64,000 nucleotides of DNA from Blastomussa wellsi (lineage: Eukaryota > Cnidaria > Anthozoa > Scleractinia > Plerogyridae): positions 4,737,531 through 4,801,530 of the forward strand of contig OX393561.1 in assembly GCA_947652115.1 (NCBI GenBank). The letters run 5' to 3'. Positions 23,301-35,300 of this stretch are shown here, in pieces. The stretch's first letter is position 1. Every line of letters begins with the position of its first letter. The notes beneath the pieces are model-generated. The model was not told the origin of the DNA, did no database searches, and saw only the letters and a list, made by a program, of their open reading frames with translations. A program made the translations under genes and the position numbers.

Positions 23301-26300
23301 TTATGGTCCTTTTCAGCTATCCTTGACTTTTGTAGCAAGGATAACGTAAAAGACCTTTATGAAGAGGAAGAACTACCAGAAAATAATGTTCACCTTAAAC
23401 TAATACAGGGTTCGTACCCCTTTTCACAGACAAATTTCCAGGACTTTTCCAGTGCTTTTCCAGGAATCATATTGAATTTTCCAAGACTCCAAAATTCACA
23501 TAAATCCTTTTTCTTCCAAGATTCCAAAATAAATTCTCCCAACTGTAAGCCTCACATTTCTCATAAAGTTAGTTCAGAAAAATTCATTTCTTGATTTTTA
23601 ACAGATTTCCAGGACTTTCAAGGCCTGCATTTTTCCCAGGACTACCCAGTCCAGGAAAATGCCGTAATAAAATTCCAGGTTTTCTAGGACCCGTACGAAC
23701 CCTGTAATATGTATCTGTAATGATGTAGCCTAAAAAATGAATTTCAGGTCAAAATTATTTAAGACTTGCTTGACTTGCAGTTTGCTTTGAATGTAAATCT
23801 ACAACAAAGGAAAATTCAGGTCAAACTATTTTCATTTTATCCAATAGCTGCAAGCAACATAATCTAAAACAACTACAAAAATAAAACTTTCTTACTTCAA
23901 ATCTGGTTCGCTCTCCTTCAAATCCTCTATTGATAAATTTGTGCGGGCTTGTTGCTTCAAATTCTCTAGCAATCCTCGCATGGCATCAACAACTTGTGTT
24001 TCATGAATCATCTTCCCGGCAGTAAACCTGGCTACTGGTAAGTCAACGAATGTTGCGTTGTACCTGGAATGATGATGAGAATGATGATGATCATAATAAT
24101 AATTAATAATAATAAATAATAATAATAATAATAATGATGACGACAATGATGATGATGATGATAACAAACAAAAAAATCCGTGGACAAGTACCACCAAAAT
24201 TTGAATTTATCCATTAGAATCCTAACAAATGCACTGATTAGAACTGTTTTTTTTTTGTGAGTAGAACTTTTTTTAAAAGTTGAAACAGATAAATCTGGCA
24301 ACATTAAAATATTTTGCTTGCAGCCCTGTCAGAAAGATTTGCATGTGTATGTAGCAAACAGCATCTACTATCAAAATCACTAGAGTGGTAAAACTGCGGT
24401 CAGAAATTTGAATTAGAAGAAGTTCGATTCTTAACACGTGATCTAAAAAAAATTATCATGTGGTTTTTTGTTTGCGAGTGTCCTGTTATCAATGATGTGA
24501 TTTTAACGGTCGCTTCATGGTCATGTGAACATCGTTTTTACAGAATTTGTAACAACAATAATGACGCTATCAAGCAAACAGTCGGAAAACTGACTGGATG
24601 TATTCAGGATGAAAGAAAGGCAGGTTTTGTTTCATTTTAATGGATTTCATACTGTTTTGCAGCAAAGAGTATCCGTAAGTCACGCTCTCTGTTTGCTTTT
24701 CGATAAATATCGTCCACACGATAGAATTTTTTTACTCACGTGATCGAGATGGCGCAGTGTGAGACAAAATTTAGCAACTGCATTTTACCACTCTAGTGAA
24801 TTTGATAGTATGATTCTCCTTCACCCCTCTCCGACTGATAGTCGCAATACTGGTGCAGTACGTCGCGCGGCGCGGCCTGGGTACCACAATATAAAAGAAA
24901 CAAAGCGCATGCGCCATTCCTCTTCGTTTTGTGGCACCGTTTCGGCCGACCACGTTTTCTGAAATTTCTTCTAACTTTGGCGATATTTACTCGGCGACTA
25001 GCCTTTATTGTCAAATATGAGTGAGGAAACATCTACAACCGTAAGTACTTTCGAATTCTCGATTTTGTAGGTTTCTTAATAGGCCTAAAAGCAAGAAGAT
25101 TCAAGTTTGAAGGTACGAGTCAATGACCGCCTTCTGTTGTCCTTGTAGGATGACAATACACCGTCTAACCCGATCATATCGGCGGGTAGCGGAGAACCAT
25201 CTTCGGACCTAGCGAAGCTAGTGGAAATGGCTGTAGCAAAAACAATGGTTCTGAAGAACCTTTTCAACCCGACACCGGCGGGAGTGAGTGAAACTAAGAC
25301 CAAAGACTCCGAAGACCCGCCAAAAACCGTCAGCCCTTCGGCCCCGACTAGCTCTCGCGGAGATAGATTCTACAAGAGCGAGCAAACAACTACTATCTCG
25401 GAAGATTTACTGGCCTTCACCACAAAGGCCTTCTCCAGGGCGCTCACGAAGGAGAAATGGAAAGAGTTAACCACTTCATATCCTCAGTTAAAGATACCGA
25501 GTCCCTACTGGTGGCCCCTTCAATGGAGGCGGGCATGAAAGAGGACATCAAAAAACGTCATGGTTATACCAAGACAAAAGAGCTTTTTGTCTTTGATGAT
25601 GGGCTTGCCGAACGCCAATCGGCATTCCTAGTGGCAGCTCGACCTCTTCTAGCTGCCCTGACAGCCCTTGATGATGTACAGGGGGGCAAGGAGGATGAGG
25701 GTGAGGACGTGGACCCTGATGCTATTAAGGACCTACTGGAAGATGCTCTCGTTCTTCTCGGAAATGCCCACTTCAGGCTGAACACCTGGAGACAAAAACG
25801 CTTTTCTGAGTTCTTCACGGAAGTTGGTAAACGTACGCTGAAGGAAGGTATCCCAGCAGACAAGCACCTCTTCCCAGACAAGTTTCATGCAAAGATCAAA
25901 AGCGAGCATGACCACAGTGCAACAAATAGCAAGCTTATCAGCACTCCCAGTGCCAAGCATTTCTCCAAGCCAACCTTCAAACGAGACCAGCCCTTTCGTC
26001 CCAATTACCGATCCGCCGATTACAACAGGGGTGGAGGGAAACGGAGATGGTCATATGGCTCTAAGTCTGGCTACCACCCAGCCGGCAAACGATCAAAATC
26101 AGAAGGAGCAGGAACCACCTCCCAGTCCCCCAGCGTCAGACCAAGTACAAGCTGACTATCCACTTCCACGCCTAGCAAACATTTGTCCCCCCCACAAGAA
26201 ATCAGCAACCCGTCTACAATTTTATGTTCAGAATTGGAAACAAATTACACAGGACGCTTGGACGTTACAGACTGTACAGGGGTACAAAATCCCCTTTCAC

Positions 26301-29300
26301 AGCCGCCCGAGACAGTGGCGTACAAGAATCACTTATACAAAGGACCCCACCGAGGGCCACCGACTGGAACTGGCAATTGCCGATCTGGTCACCAAGGGAG
26401 CAGTGAAGGAGGTAGAACCTCAGGAGGATCAGTTTACATCCACCCTGTTCCTAGTACAAAAAGAAAATGGCGATTTTCGCCCCGTGATCAACCTGCGGGC
26501 CCTAAATCGTTTCCTGAGAAAAGAATCCTTCAGGATGGAGGGTCTGCAGGTCGTCAGATCCCTAGTCCAACAAGGAGACTTCCTGATGAAATTGGACTTG
26601 AAGGACGCTTACTACGCCCTGCCAATCCACCCCAGCCACAGGAAGTATCTGAGATTTGTGTACCGCAACAAAACATACGAGTTCCAGTGCCTACCATTCG
26701 GACTATCTTCAGCTCCCAGGGCCTTCACCAAAACACTGAAGCCAGTGCTGGCGGTTCTGCGGTCATTGGGGATTCGAATTGTAATTTACATAGACGACAT
26801 GTTACTGCTGCATCAACAGAGCAGCGTACTCCAGGCAATGTTTGCCCAAGTGGTGGATTTCCTAGAGAAGCTGGGGTTTCTGGTGAGGAGAGAGAAGTGC
26901 TCAACCACCCCCTGCAAACAGATAGTCTTCCTCGGGGCCCAGCTGGACTCCAGGACAATGACACTCTCCCTGCCTCAACCAAAACTTATGAACATCCTGG
27001 ACACGTGTTCTCTCCTCCTTGCTCAAAGGAGTGTTGCAGTGAATGTTCTGTCCACCCTTATAGGAAGGATGAGTCATGCTTCTCAGACAGGAATCTTGCT
27101 TGCCCCACTCCATTACAGGGCCCTTCAACGCATGCATCTGCGTGCGGTGTTACAGTATGGTCACAAGAGGAGAGTGCTAGCCCCCCTCACCTCTCAAGCC
27201 TTGAACGACCTGAACTGGTGGGTCTCGGACAGCAGCCGTGTGAATGGTTGTCCAATTCAACTTCCCCCTATCGACACTACCATTTGGACAGATGCGTCGA
27301 AGACAGGGTGGGGGGCAACATACCAGGGGATATCTACTGGAGGCCACTGGGGTGTAGAAGAGGCGAAGGAGCACATCAACGTCTTGGAGTTACGAGCAGC
27401 AACACTAGCCCTGAAGTCTTTTCTGTCACCTCAGCTCCTGGGACCCAAACATGTTCACTTGCGGATAGACAACACCACTGCAGTGGCTTACATCAACAAG
27501 AGGGGGGGCACACGCTCCCCGGGTCTCACAGCCCAAGCCCTGGAGCTATGGGCAGTGGCCTTGGATGCTGGAGTATCCCTGACAGCTCAGCACATTCCTG
27601 GCATTCAGAATACAGCAGCAGATACAGCTTCCAGGCAGATAGAGACCAGGACAGAGTGGACTTTAGACAAGGAAATCTTCCAATCCATCTGTCAGAGGTT
27701 TTACAAACCAGAAGTGGATCTCTTTGCATCCCGCTTAAATCACCAAGTCCCCCAGTATGTTTCGAGGTACCCAGACCCGGGAGCGCTAGCGGTAGATGCC
27801 TTCCTCCAGGACTGGAGCAGGTGGACGTCCCTAATCCACCCTCCTGTAGTTCTTCTTCCTCGGATCTTGAACAAGATTCGAGCAGACCAGGCAACTGCTC
27901 TTGTAATTGCCCCGAACTGGGCCGGACAACCATGGTTTCCGGAGCTCCTTCAGATGCTTGTGGATCTACCTCTACTGCTTCCTCAGCACCCATCCTTGCT
28001 GTCCCTTCCATTTCTGCCTGCAGCTCAACATCCTCTGTGGCGATCACTTCACCTAGCCGTCTGGCCCCTATCAGGGATCGTTACGAGGCAACAGGCTTTT
28101 CAAAGGAGGTTATTGACATCCTGTTGGCGTCGTGGGCAACCGCCACCCAGAAACGATATGCAGGCCCCTGGAAGGCATGGGTTAGCTGGTGTTCTCAACG
28201 GAGTGTCTGACCCATTTCAGCTCCTGTAACAGATGTCCTTGCGTTTCTTGCATCGCTTACACAAAAGGACTTAGAATACAGAACTATTGCACTTTACAAG
28301 TCTGCCATATCTCAGGCTCACGACCCTATTGGTCCTATGCAGCTAGGGAGTCTCCCTGTTGTCTCTCGGTTTGTGAAAGGGGTTTTTAAGAATAAACCGC
28401 CCAAGCCAAAATACTGCTCCACTTGGAAGGTGAGCACAGCCCTTTCATTTCTAGGAACACTGGAGCCTCTGCAGAATCTTACCTTGAGACAGCTATCGTA
28501 CAAGACCATCCTGTTGTTAGCATTAACTTCAGCGGCAAGGGCCCACGAACTGTCTGCATTAGACCTGGCCTGCTCCCTTAGGAAGGAGGGTTCCTGGGAG
28601 TTCACGCTCCCCACACACGTCAAGACTTCCAGACCTGGTCACCCAGCTCGGAAAATCTTCCTACCGTCCTTTCCAGACAATCCTAAGATCTGTGTAGTTC
28701 GTACCCTTGCGGCATATGTGGAGAGGACAAGGGGCTTACGGAAATCCTCTCAGCTTCTGGTGTCCTTGATTGCTCCACACAAAGCAATTTCAAGCCAGTC
28801 TGTCTCTCGTTGGTTGACAGGAGCCTTGCGTATGGCAGGAATTGAATTGGGCTACTCTGGCCATTCAACCCGGGGAGCCTCAACCTCAGCAGCTGCTGCC
28901 GGAGGACTGTCTGTTGATCTCATCCTAGAAGCTGCCGACTGGGCATCTGTGCAGACCTTCGAGCGCTTTTACCACAGAGAAGCATCGCAGGCTGCCTTTG
29001 CTAGGGCAGTACTTAACAGTGTGAACAGTACATGACCCATTTGATCTTAAGACTTTCTTACATTGTTTATGTTACAAGTAGTATTATACCAAGGCACGAT
29101 GGCCTTTGCATGAACGGTGTCTCGTAGTTTGAACACTGTTTTATCTCGTTAGTGTTGTCATTCGTTCTATTTCTAGCAGTTTGTGCATGTAAGAGACTTT
29201 ACTTAGTCGAGGGCATTTAGTGTGGAGGGTGCCTCCGCTTCACTTATACTTATTAAAGTTACATGGTTGGATTTACCTTCGCTTGGCAGTATTGCTTGTT

Positions 29301-32300
29301 AATTCTGCACCAGTATTGCGACTATCAGTCGGAGAGGGGTGAAGGAGAAATTATATTTCCCCGGAGGGAAGGTACTTACCTGACGGGGAGATGTGGTTCT
29401 CCGAACCCCTCGTAGACTGATATGAGCAATACTGGTCCCCGGGCCATTGGAGGGATTGCGTTCTCCTCCCCACCCTTACTGCCAATCGATTCGGCCTTAC
29501 TCTCCACTACTCAGAGGAATGGCGCATGCGCTTTGTTTCTTTTATATTGTGGTACCCAGGCCGCGCCGCGCGACGTACTGCACCAGTATTGCTCATATCA
29601 GTCTACGAGGGGTTCGGAGAACCACATCTCCCCGTCAGGTAAGTACCTTCCCTCCGGGGAAATATAATCTCTACAGATATGTTAGGCAAGTTCAAGTGCG
29701 GTACCTGGAAGCTAATTCTTGACCATCCTTCCTCAGCTGATGAATAATATCATCATTGTTGGGATTCCGAGCCAGAATTAGAAATGTTGGAGGAGGATGC
29801 TGCATCGGGTTTGAATCGTCGATACTGTCATACTTGGACCGGTTGTTGATTTCATCCAGACAGTCGCGAATAAAATCAAGAGAACTGAGTGAGCCGTACA
29901 CACAGAAACAACCAACTGTTGGAGGATTGAAAGAACAATTCAGTTATAAAAGTGATGTATGTATCAATTCACATTGTCAAAGTAGCTGTAGTACAAAGAG
30001 GCGAAAACAAAAGTCAAGTTGATTAGAAATCTTTGCAAAAAGATCCTGTTTGACCCAGATGACCAGACGGAACTTGTTTGAGCCCTATATTGAGTATTAA
30101 GTAATCAATATCATGAATGCAATATTGCATCACTTCATTGACAACACAGTACGACTTGACATTTTCTATGGCATTTGTCCAGGAGGGGTGTTTTTGACCA
30201 ATAACCAGGGCTTGAAAAATGTCCCATCTGGTTGCCCGATGCAATTAATGTACCAGAAGGTTTTTCCGTAAATTCCCATGCTTGCTTGCCCAATAGGTAA
30301 GGATTCGGGCAAGACATTGACCAACGTAAATATTAAAGATTTGAAAGGAGGTCACTCCAAAAACCATATCCAAAGAAATTAGTCTCCAAAGAACCCCAAA
30401 ATTTGACCTTGGTAGTCACCATTTTTTAACAAAGTGCTCAGTAGCCAGGCCGGACCAGGCCACTAAGCATTTCATCATTCCGTCCAACTTGAATTTGGTG
30501 GGAAGTTTGAAGTGCAGCTGGCTCACTAATACTACACTTCAGGCTTCTCTTGTCTGGTTTCTTGTAAGAAAATGCCGTCGTGTCCTGCCCCTGGTTGTTC
30601 AAATCGATCTGATAAAGATCTAGAGAAACATTTTAAGCTTACATAATTACTGCGACCAATGCAGCATAGGCTTAAAATTGTACCTTAAATTTTGTTTTCT
30701 GCTTCTGGCTGTTCTCGGCAACGAACACATTCTCTTTCATTGGCATGATTTCACATCGCTCACAAGTACACCAAAATGTGACTTCTAACCAATCGTTTAC
30801 TTCTTCACTTTCACTTTCGCTATCCTCAGGATTAGGAACACGTTCTGCCTCAAAACGGTAAGGTTGAAGATCACTTGTCGGCACAAAATCCCTTGGACGG
30901 AATGATGTCACACTCAGTGGCCCAGCTACTGAGCACTTGGTTCAAAAATGGCGGCTACCAAGGTCGAATTTTGGGCTTCTTTGGAGAATAATTTCTTGGG
31001 AAAGGATGCACTTCAGAAGCTGAAACTTCGATGAGTAACTTAACTCAGTGGTGATGACAAAAGAAATACTGTTTTTGGAGTGGCCTTCTTCTTTAAAAAC
31101 CAAAACAAAATAATAACTGTGTAACACAGCATATTTCGAACGAAATGTTCATCATCAGAGATGTCAACTCTGATATGCCTATCTATATTACACACAACAA
31201 ATGCCATAAAAAAAATCAGACGCCCCGAGCGGAATTTGAACCCAGGACACCCAGATCTCACGAAAGGTGCTCTAAACACTGAGCTACCAAGGCAACTACA
31301 GTGGAGCGAGTCAAATATTAGCTGCAAAGGAAACGTCGATTACCAGGCATTCACTCCCAGGCCTTCAGATAATATTGTTTACCTTGTGCACTCAAGTCAG
31401 CACCAGCAAGTGCATATTCTGGAGGGTCCATATCGCCATCCACCACCTGGTATTCCAATTCATACATGCGTCCATCAAGAACAAACTCCAGACTGTCTGG
31501 GTCACCATAGGAACACTGAGCCTGCAGAATCAAAACAGAAATATTTTTTATTTAGCATGAACATGAAAATTCTCCCAACATTGTCAATACGTCTGTCACA
31601 TACACAGGTGATGAGAAATGGAAAAATCATAAGCTGATGGAGATTCTTAGATTTACACTGTAAAAATGCATGACAATAGATGATTTGTTTTACAGTAAAA
31701 CAAAGATGTAAATACTATAAAGTTGAAATTATGCTGCTGTGATTCTTGCTGGGTTACACACCCGAATCTCATTTTCCATGGCTTGAGCAAATCCTCCACT
31801 TCCCACAATAAGCAGATTGATCTGGCTATCATCGCTGTCCAATGTTTCATTACTGTCCATGAACTGAGGCCTATCAATCAACAACAAAATAATAATGACA
31901 TACATGTATGTCACTGTAAATTCCTTACAACTAAGGTACTAGAGCTCATCCCAGAACATTTCTTAACAATAAGCAACATGGAGTGTTTCTACTTTTCCCA
32001 CACATGGATACATGTAGATAGACTGTTGCTAGTCCTTCACAGGGTTACAAGTACCCCCAGCATTAAATTTACCAGTACCAGTTTACAGGGCTACAAATAA
32101 TGGCCGATCAACGGACAATGTCCGGCCTGATTGGGGTTTTGACCGGTCAAACTTTTGCATTGCCGTCATGTTGACCGGTCACCTTTGATCATGTTGAGGA
32201 AATAAAGAAACTGTGTTGTTGTTTACTATCAGAATGCACCTAGCTAGCTGTAATCTTAAAACTGATAGAAAATAGATTCGCAGAGAACAAGACTTGGGGT

Positions 32301-35300
32301 TCATGAACCAAAAAGTTGTTCATTTTTTCCACCACACAAATTAGTTCCAAAGCTCAGAAAAAAGTAAAAGGCATCATTAACACTTTTGCTTCTTTTCAAG
32401 TTTATTCGTGTTTCGATTGTTGTGTCATTTTCATTGCTATGCGGCAGTATGTCTGGAAACACAACCTGAAGTTTTATTACCGAAGGCAAAAATGAATGTG
32501 AAAGGTCACAGTATTTTTGTGATTGCTACAGAGAAAAACAAATGAAAAACTCCTGAATGAAAAAAAAAGAACAGAAAGGTTATGGAAAAGAGTAAAAATT
32601 TCACTAAAAATTGAAGCTGCACATGTCATGAGAATTGCAATATTGGCTGAATTGACAAAGGCTCTAATAAAATTAGGGGCCTGATTACATGAACCAGGCT
32701 GGTTTGCTTTGTCGGCTAACCGGGCTGGCCTGGTTGTCATGTAACCGCGAAGTTGATTTTTGTTGTGTTTAAAAAGATGTGCTGGCTAACAGGGCCAGCC
32801 CGGCTCATGTAATCAGGCCGTAATTCATAGCAAGAGTTCACGGCTTGAAATATGAAAATACTTTATCGCAGTTCATCCAGTTTGTTCGCTTCAGTTTGCG
32901 TGAAAGTTTAAATCAAACAAAGTTTAGTTTGAGTTAATTTCATTTGTCCAACAAACAACCCTCCAAGTTTATTTTTTTTTCCTTAGTGGCTATTTCAGTT
33001 TTCCCTTATTGACATTCACAGTAGTCTGCCTTTGCTCTGCCCTTTGAAGACTGATTTCTGATGGCTTGCCTTTCCATAGAGTTCTAAAAATTTTGCAAAG
33101 GAAGCAAAAGTGTAGCCCCTCACATGTATTTAAAACATTAACTGCCTTCAAGAGTAAACTTGCTGCTCACTGTTTCCACAACCTAGTTGAAAACTAGGTT
33201 GACTGCACGCTGACTGGTTAAGTCATTCTACTCTTGATGCTGATTGGCTAAATTTTTAACAGTGTGAAGACAGCTATAATTATGTTAAGCTGATTGGGTT
33301 GACAGGGTTGTCAATAAGATTTGAAGTATGCGGAGATATTTTGAAAGTAGATGGCACTGGGGGCCCTTTTTTTAAACGCTTTTGTAATGACCGCTTTTTC
33401 CTGCTTATCTCCGCCAAATTGTAGCCGGCGAAAACGTTTTAGTAGCCGGCGATATTGCCGGTCGCCGGTGCTTGTTGAACACCTTGTATACATGAATTTA
33501 ATTATAATAAAACATGGTCTGGGACTGTCCATTAGAAACCTCATTTAAATTTTTCCTGTTTATCCTTGTTTTAACTCTATTATCAGATCAACATTCTAGA
33601 TGAATTGAAACAATCTGGCAATGTTTTCCTGTGTGGGAGAAGTATTGGTCAGTGCCAAAATGTTATTCATATTTTTTGAGATGCATTAATGTTCATCTTC
33701 TGAGTAAAAAAGTTAATTATTAACTTAAGGAAACTAATAAAAACATTTTCCATGTGTTAAACAATTATTTCTTTTCAAACAACAAAGACCACATAATTGC
33801 TTCAACTTATCTCAAACACATTGGTCTAGAAATAATTAAAAGTCATTTTTTATTGTTTTTAGTAAAACTAAATTCCTGAAATAGATTGCATAATCATGCC
33901 TCGTGCAGACAGCAGCGGCAGGTGTGTGTGGAATTAATTTTCATAAATAAAATTGCAACTTTAAATGACAATGCAAAACAATGGAAAGTGACAGCGCCTT
34001 ATGAATTTAAATAAATAAAAATGCTTCTCAGACAGAGAAGCTTAGAAAAATTGATACTACATGTATAATTATCTTGTCAGACTTGATTATCATATGAAAA
34101 GGCAAGTAAATGAACCACAAATGAAATGGGAAGCCACCAGTTTAACACAGTTCGAACCATAAAAAATAAAAACAAATTCAGTTTTCCTTCTAGTCTTTGT
34201 CTGTTTTGACGGCCTTTCAACAGCCCATGACTGTTAAAATTCAATTATACTCATCTCTGCTAGTGTCACTGATTTGAATAATTATATAGCATGAATTGAA
34301 ACCACTTTGCTCCTCCAAGAAAGCACAGTAATAAAAAAATGTTAGAAAATGAAAACAGCGGAAGAAAATTTTGACGGCTAAACAGATTTCATGCAAAAGA
34401 AATATTTAACAAGAAAAATATGTACATATCATTTTTGATAACCCAAACAACGTTCAACTGAATGGAAAGTGTGAAAATAAAATGGTACAACTAAAACACT
34501 ATCCCTTTGGGTTTTAACATTTGAATGTTGCAAGTCTTGTGCAAATATTTTGAAATAAAAGAACGCAAATGAAATAAACGACTTCAAATCTCTGTGTACT
34601 TTATGGAAAATTTCAATCATGTGCAGAACGTTGAACTTGCATAAAATTATAAGCACTCGCTGGGATAAGAACAATGCTTCGAATATTAGATAACGTAAAA
34701 TAAAACCAGCGATTTAACTTGAAGTGATTAAAACTAGAAAGCATATACTTTCCTGGGGTGCAATTTAAATGTGGTAGAGCGCTTAATCGTAATTGAGCTA
34801 AAATTGACATCGCTGAAACTTACATCCATCGAAGACAAAGAGCGCGTTTATTTGACAGTAGATAAAACATTACCTGTATGTGGTGGTTGCCACAATCTCC
34901 TGCATGAGGCGATCCCGACATCGTTCCGCTCCGCTCAGACATCTCGTGGGACTGTACAACAGAGCAATATGATTTATCAGGCCAATTTCTCTATCGCTGT
35001 CCAATTTATCAAGTTGTTTGTAGCGATCATCCTCGCTGAGTGCATCTTTTATTAGTCTCATGTCTTCGTGAGAGATCGAGGGGCGCGTATTGGGTTCAAG
35101 TTTTGAAAACAACCCCGCTGATTCAAATAACAATTCTTGAAAATCGGCTTTGGCTTTCTCGGTTATGTCTCGGCGATAACTGTCAAAAATTTTTGTTTTG
35201 TCTGAGTCGTCCAAATACTGAAAACTTTCTTCGTTTTCAAGAAGAACAGCCGCCTCTAGCCAAGTTGTACCCGGTCGAATTTGCGGCGTAAGTTCCAATA

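Larger units (their letters stand above)
24813..29668 (+). mobile_element. DIRS-like tyrosine-recombinase retrotransposon (4.86 kb), inactivated
   Basis: Diagnostic parts in order: a left terminal repeat, a gag-like ORF, a reverse transcriptase/RNase H ORF, an overlapping tyrosine-recombinase ORF, an internal complementary region (29307-29435), and a right terminal repeat that is the inverted complement of the left. DIRS elements integrate by recombinase through a circular intermediate, so they lack long target duplications; none is seen. Gag carries a frameshift and the recombinase an in-frame TGA, so this copy should not move by itself. It lies in intron 4 of p190RhoGAP in opposite orientation; its right end is about 35 bp from the splice donor of exon 4 (29704). 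Confidence 0.93.
30368..31003. mobile_element. TIR element with THAP-like and P2X7-tail-like coding remnants
   Basis: The ends (about 30368-30450 and 30918-31003) are inverted over roughly 80 bp: aaattagtctccaaagaacc against the complement of tctttggagaataatttctt, then ccaaaattygaccttggtag and aagtgctcagtag. Near the left end a short plus-strand frame starts at 30572. Near the right end a minus-strand frame runs 30911-30672. It looks like an internally deleted derivative of a larger two-gene DNA transposon. It lies in intron 3 of p190RhoGAP. Confidence 0.72.

Noticed and set aside
26183..27931. Long plus-strand open frame overlapping the DIRS reverse transcriptase
   Set aside because: It is a shadow of the reverse transcriptase/RNase H frame (Ser/Pro-rich, no motif). 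Only its last part, from about 27932, is real: the recombinase N-terminus.
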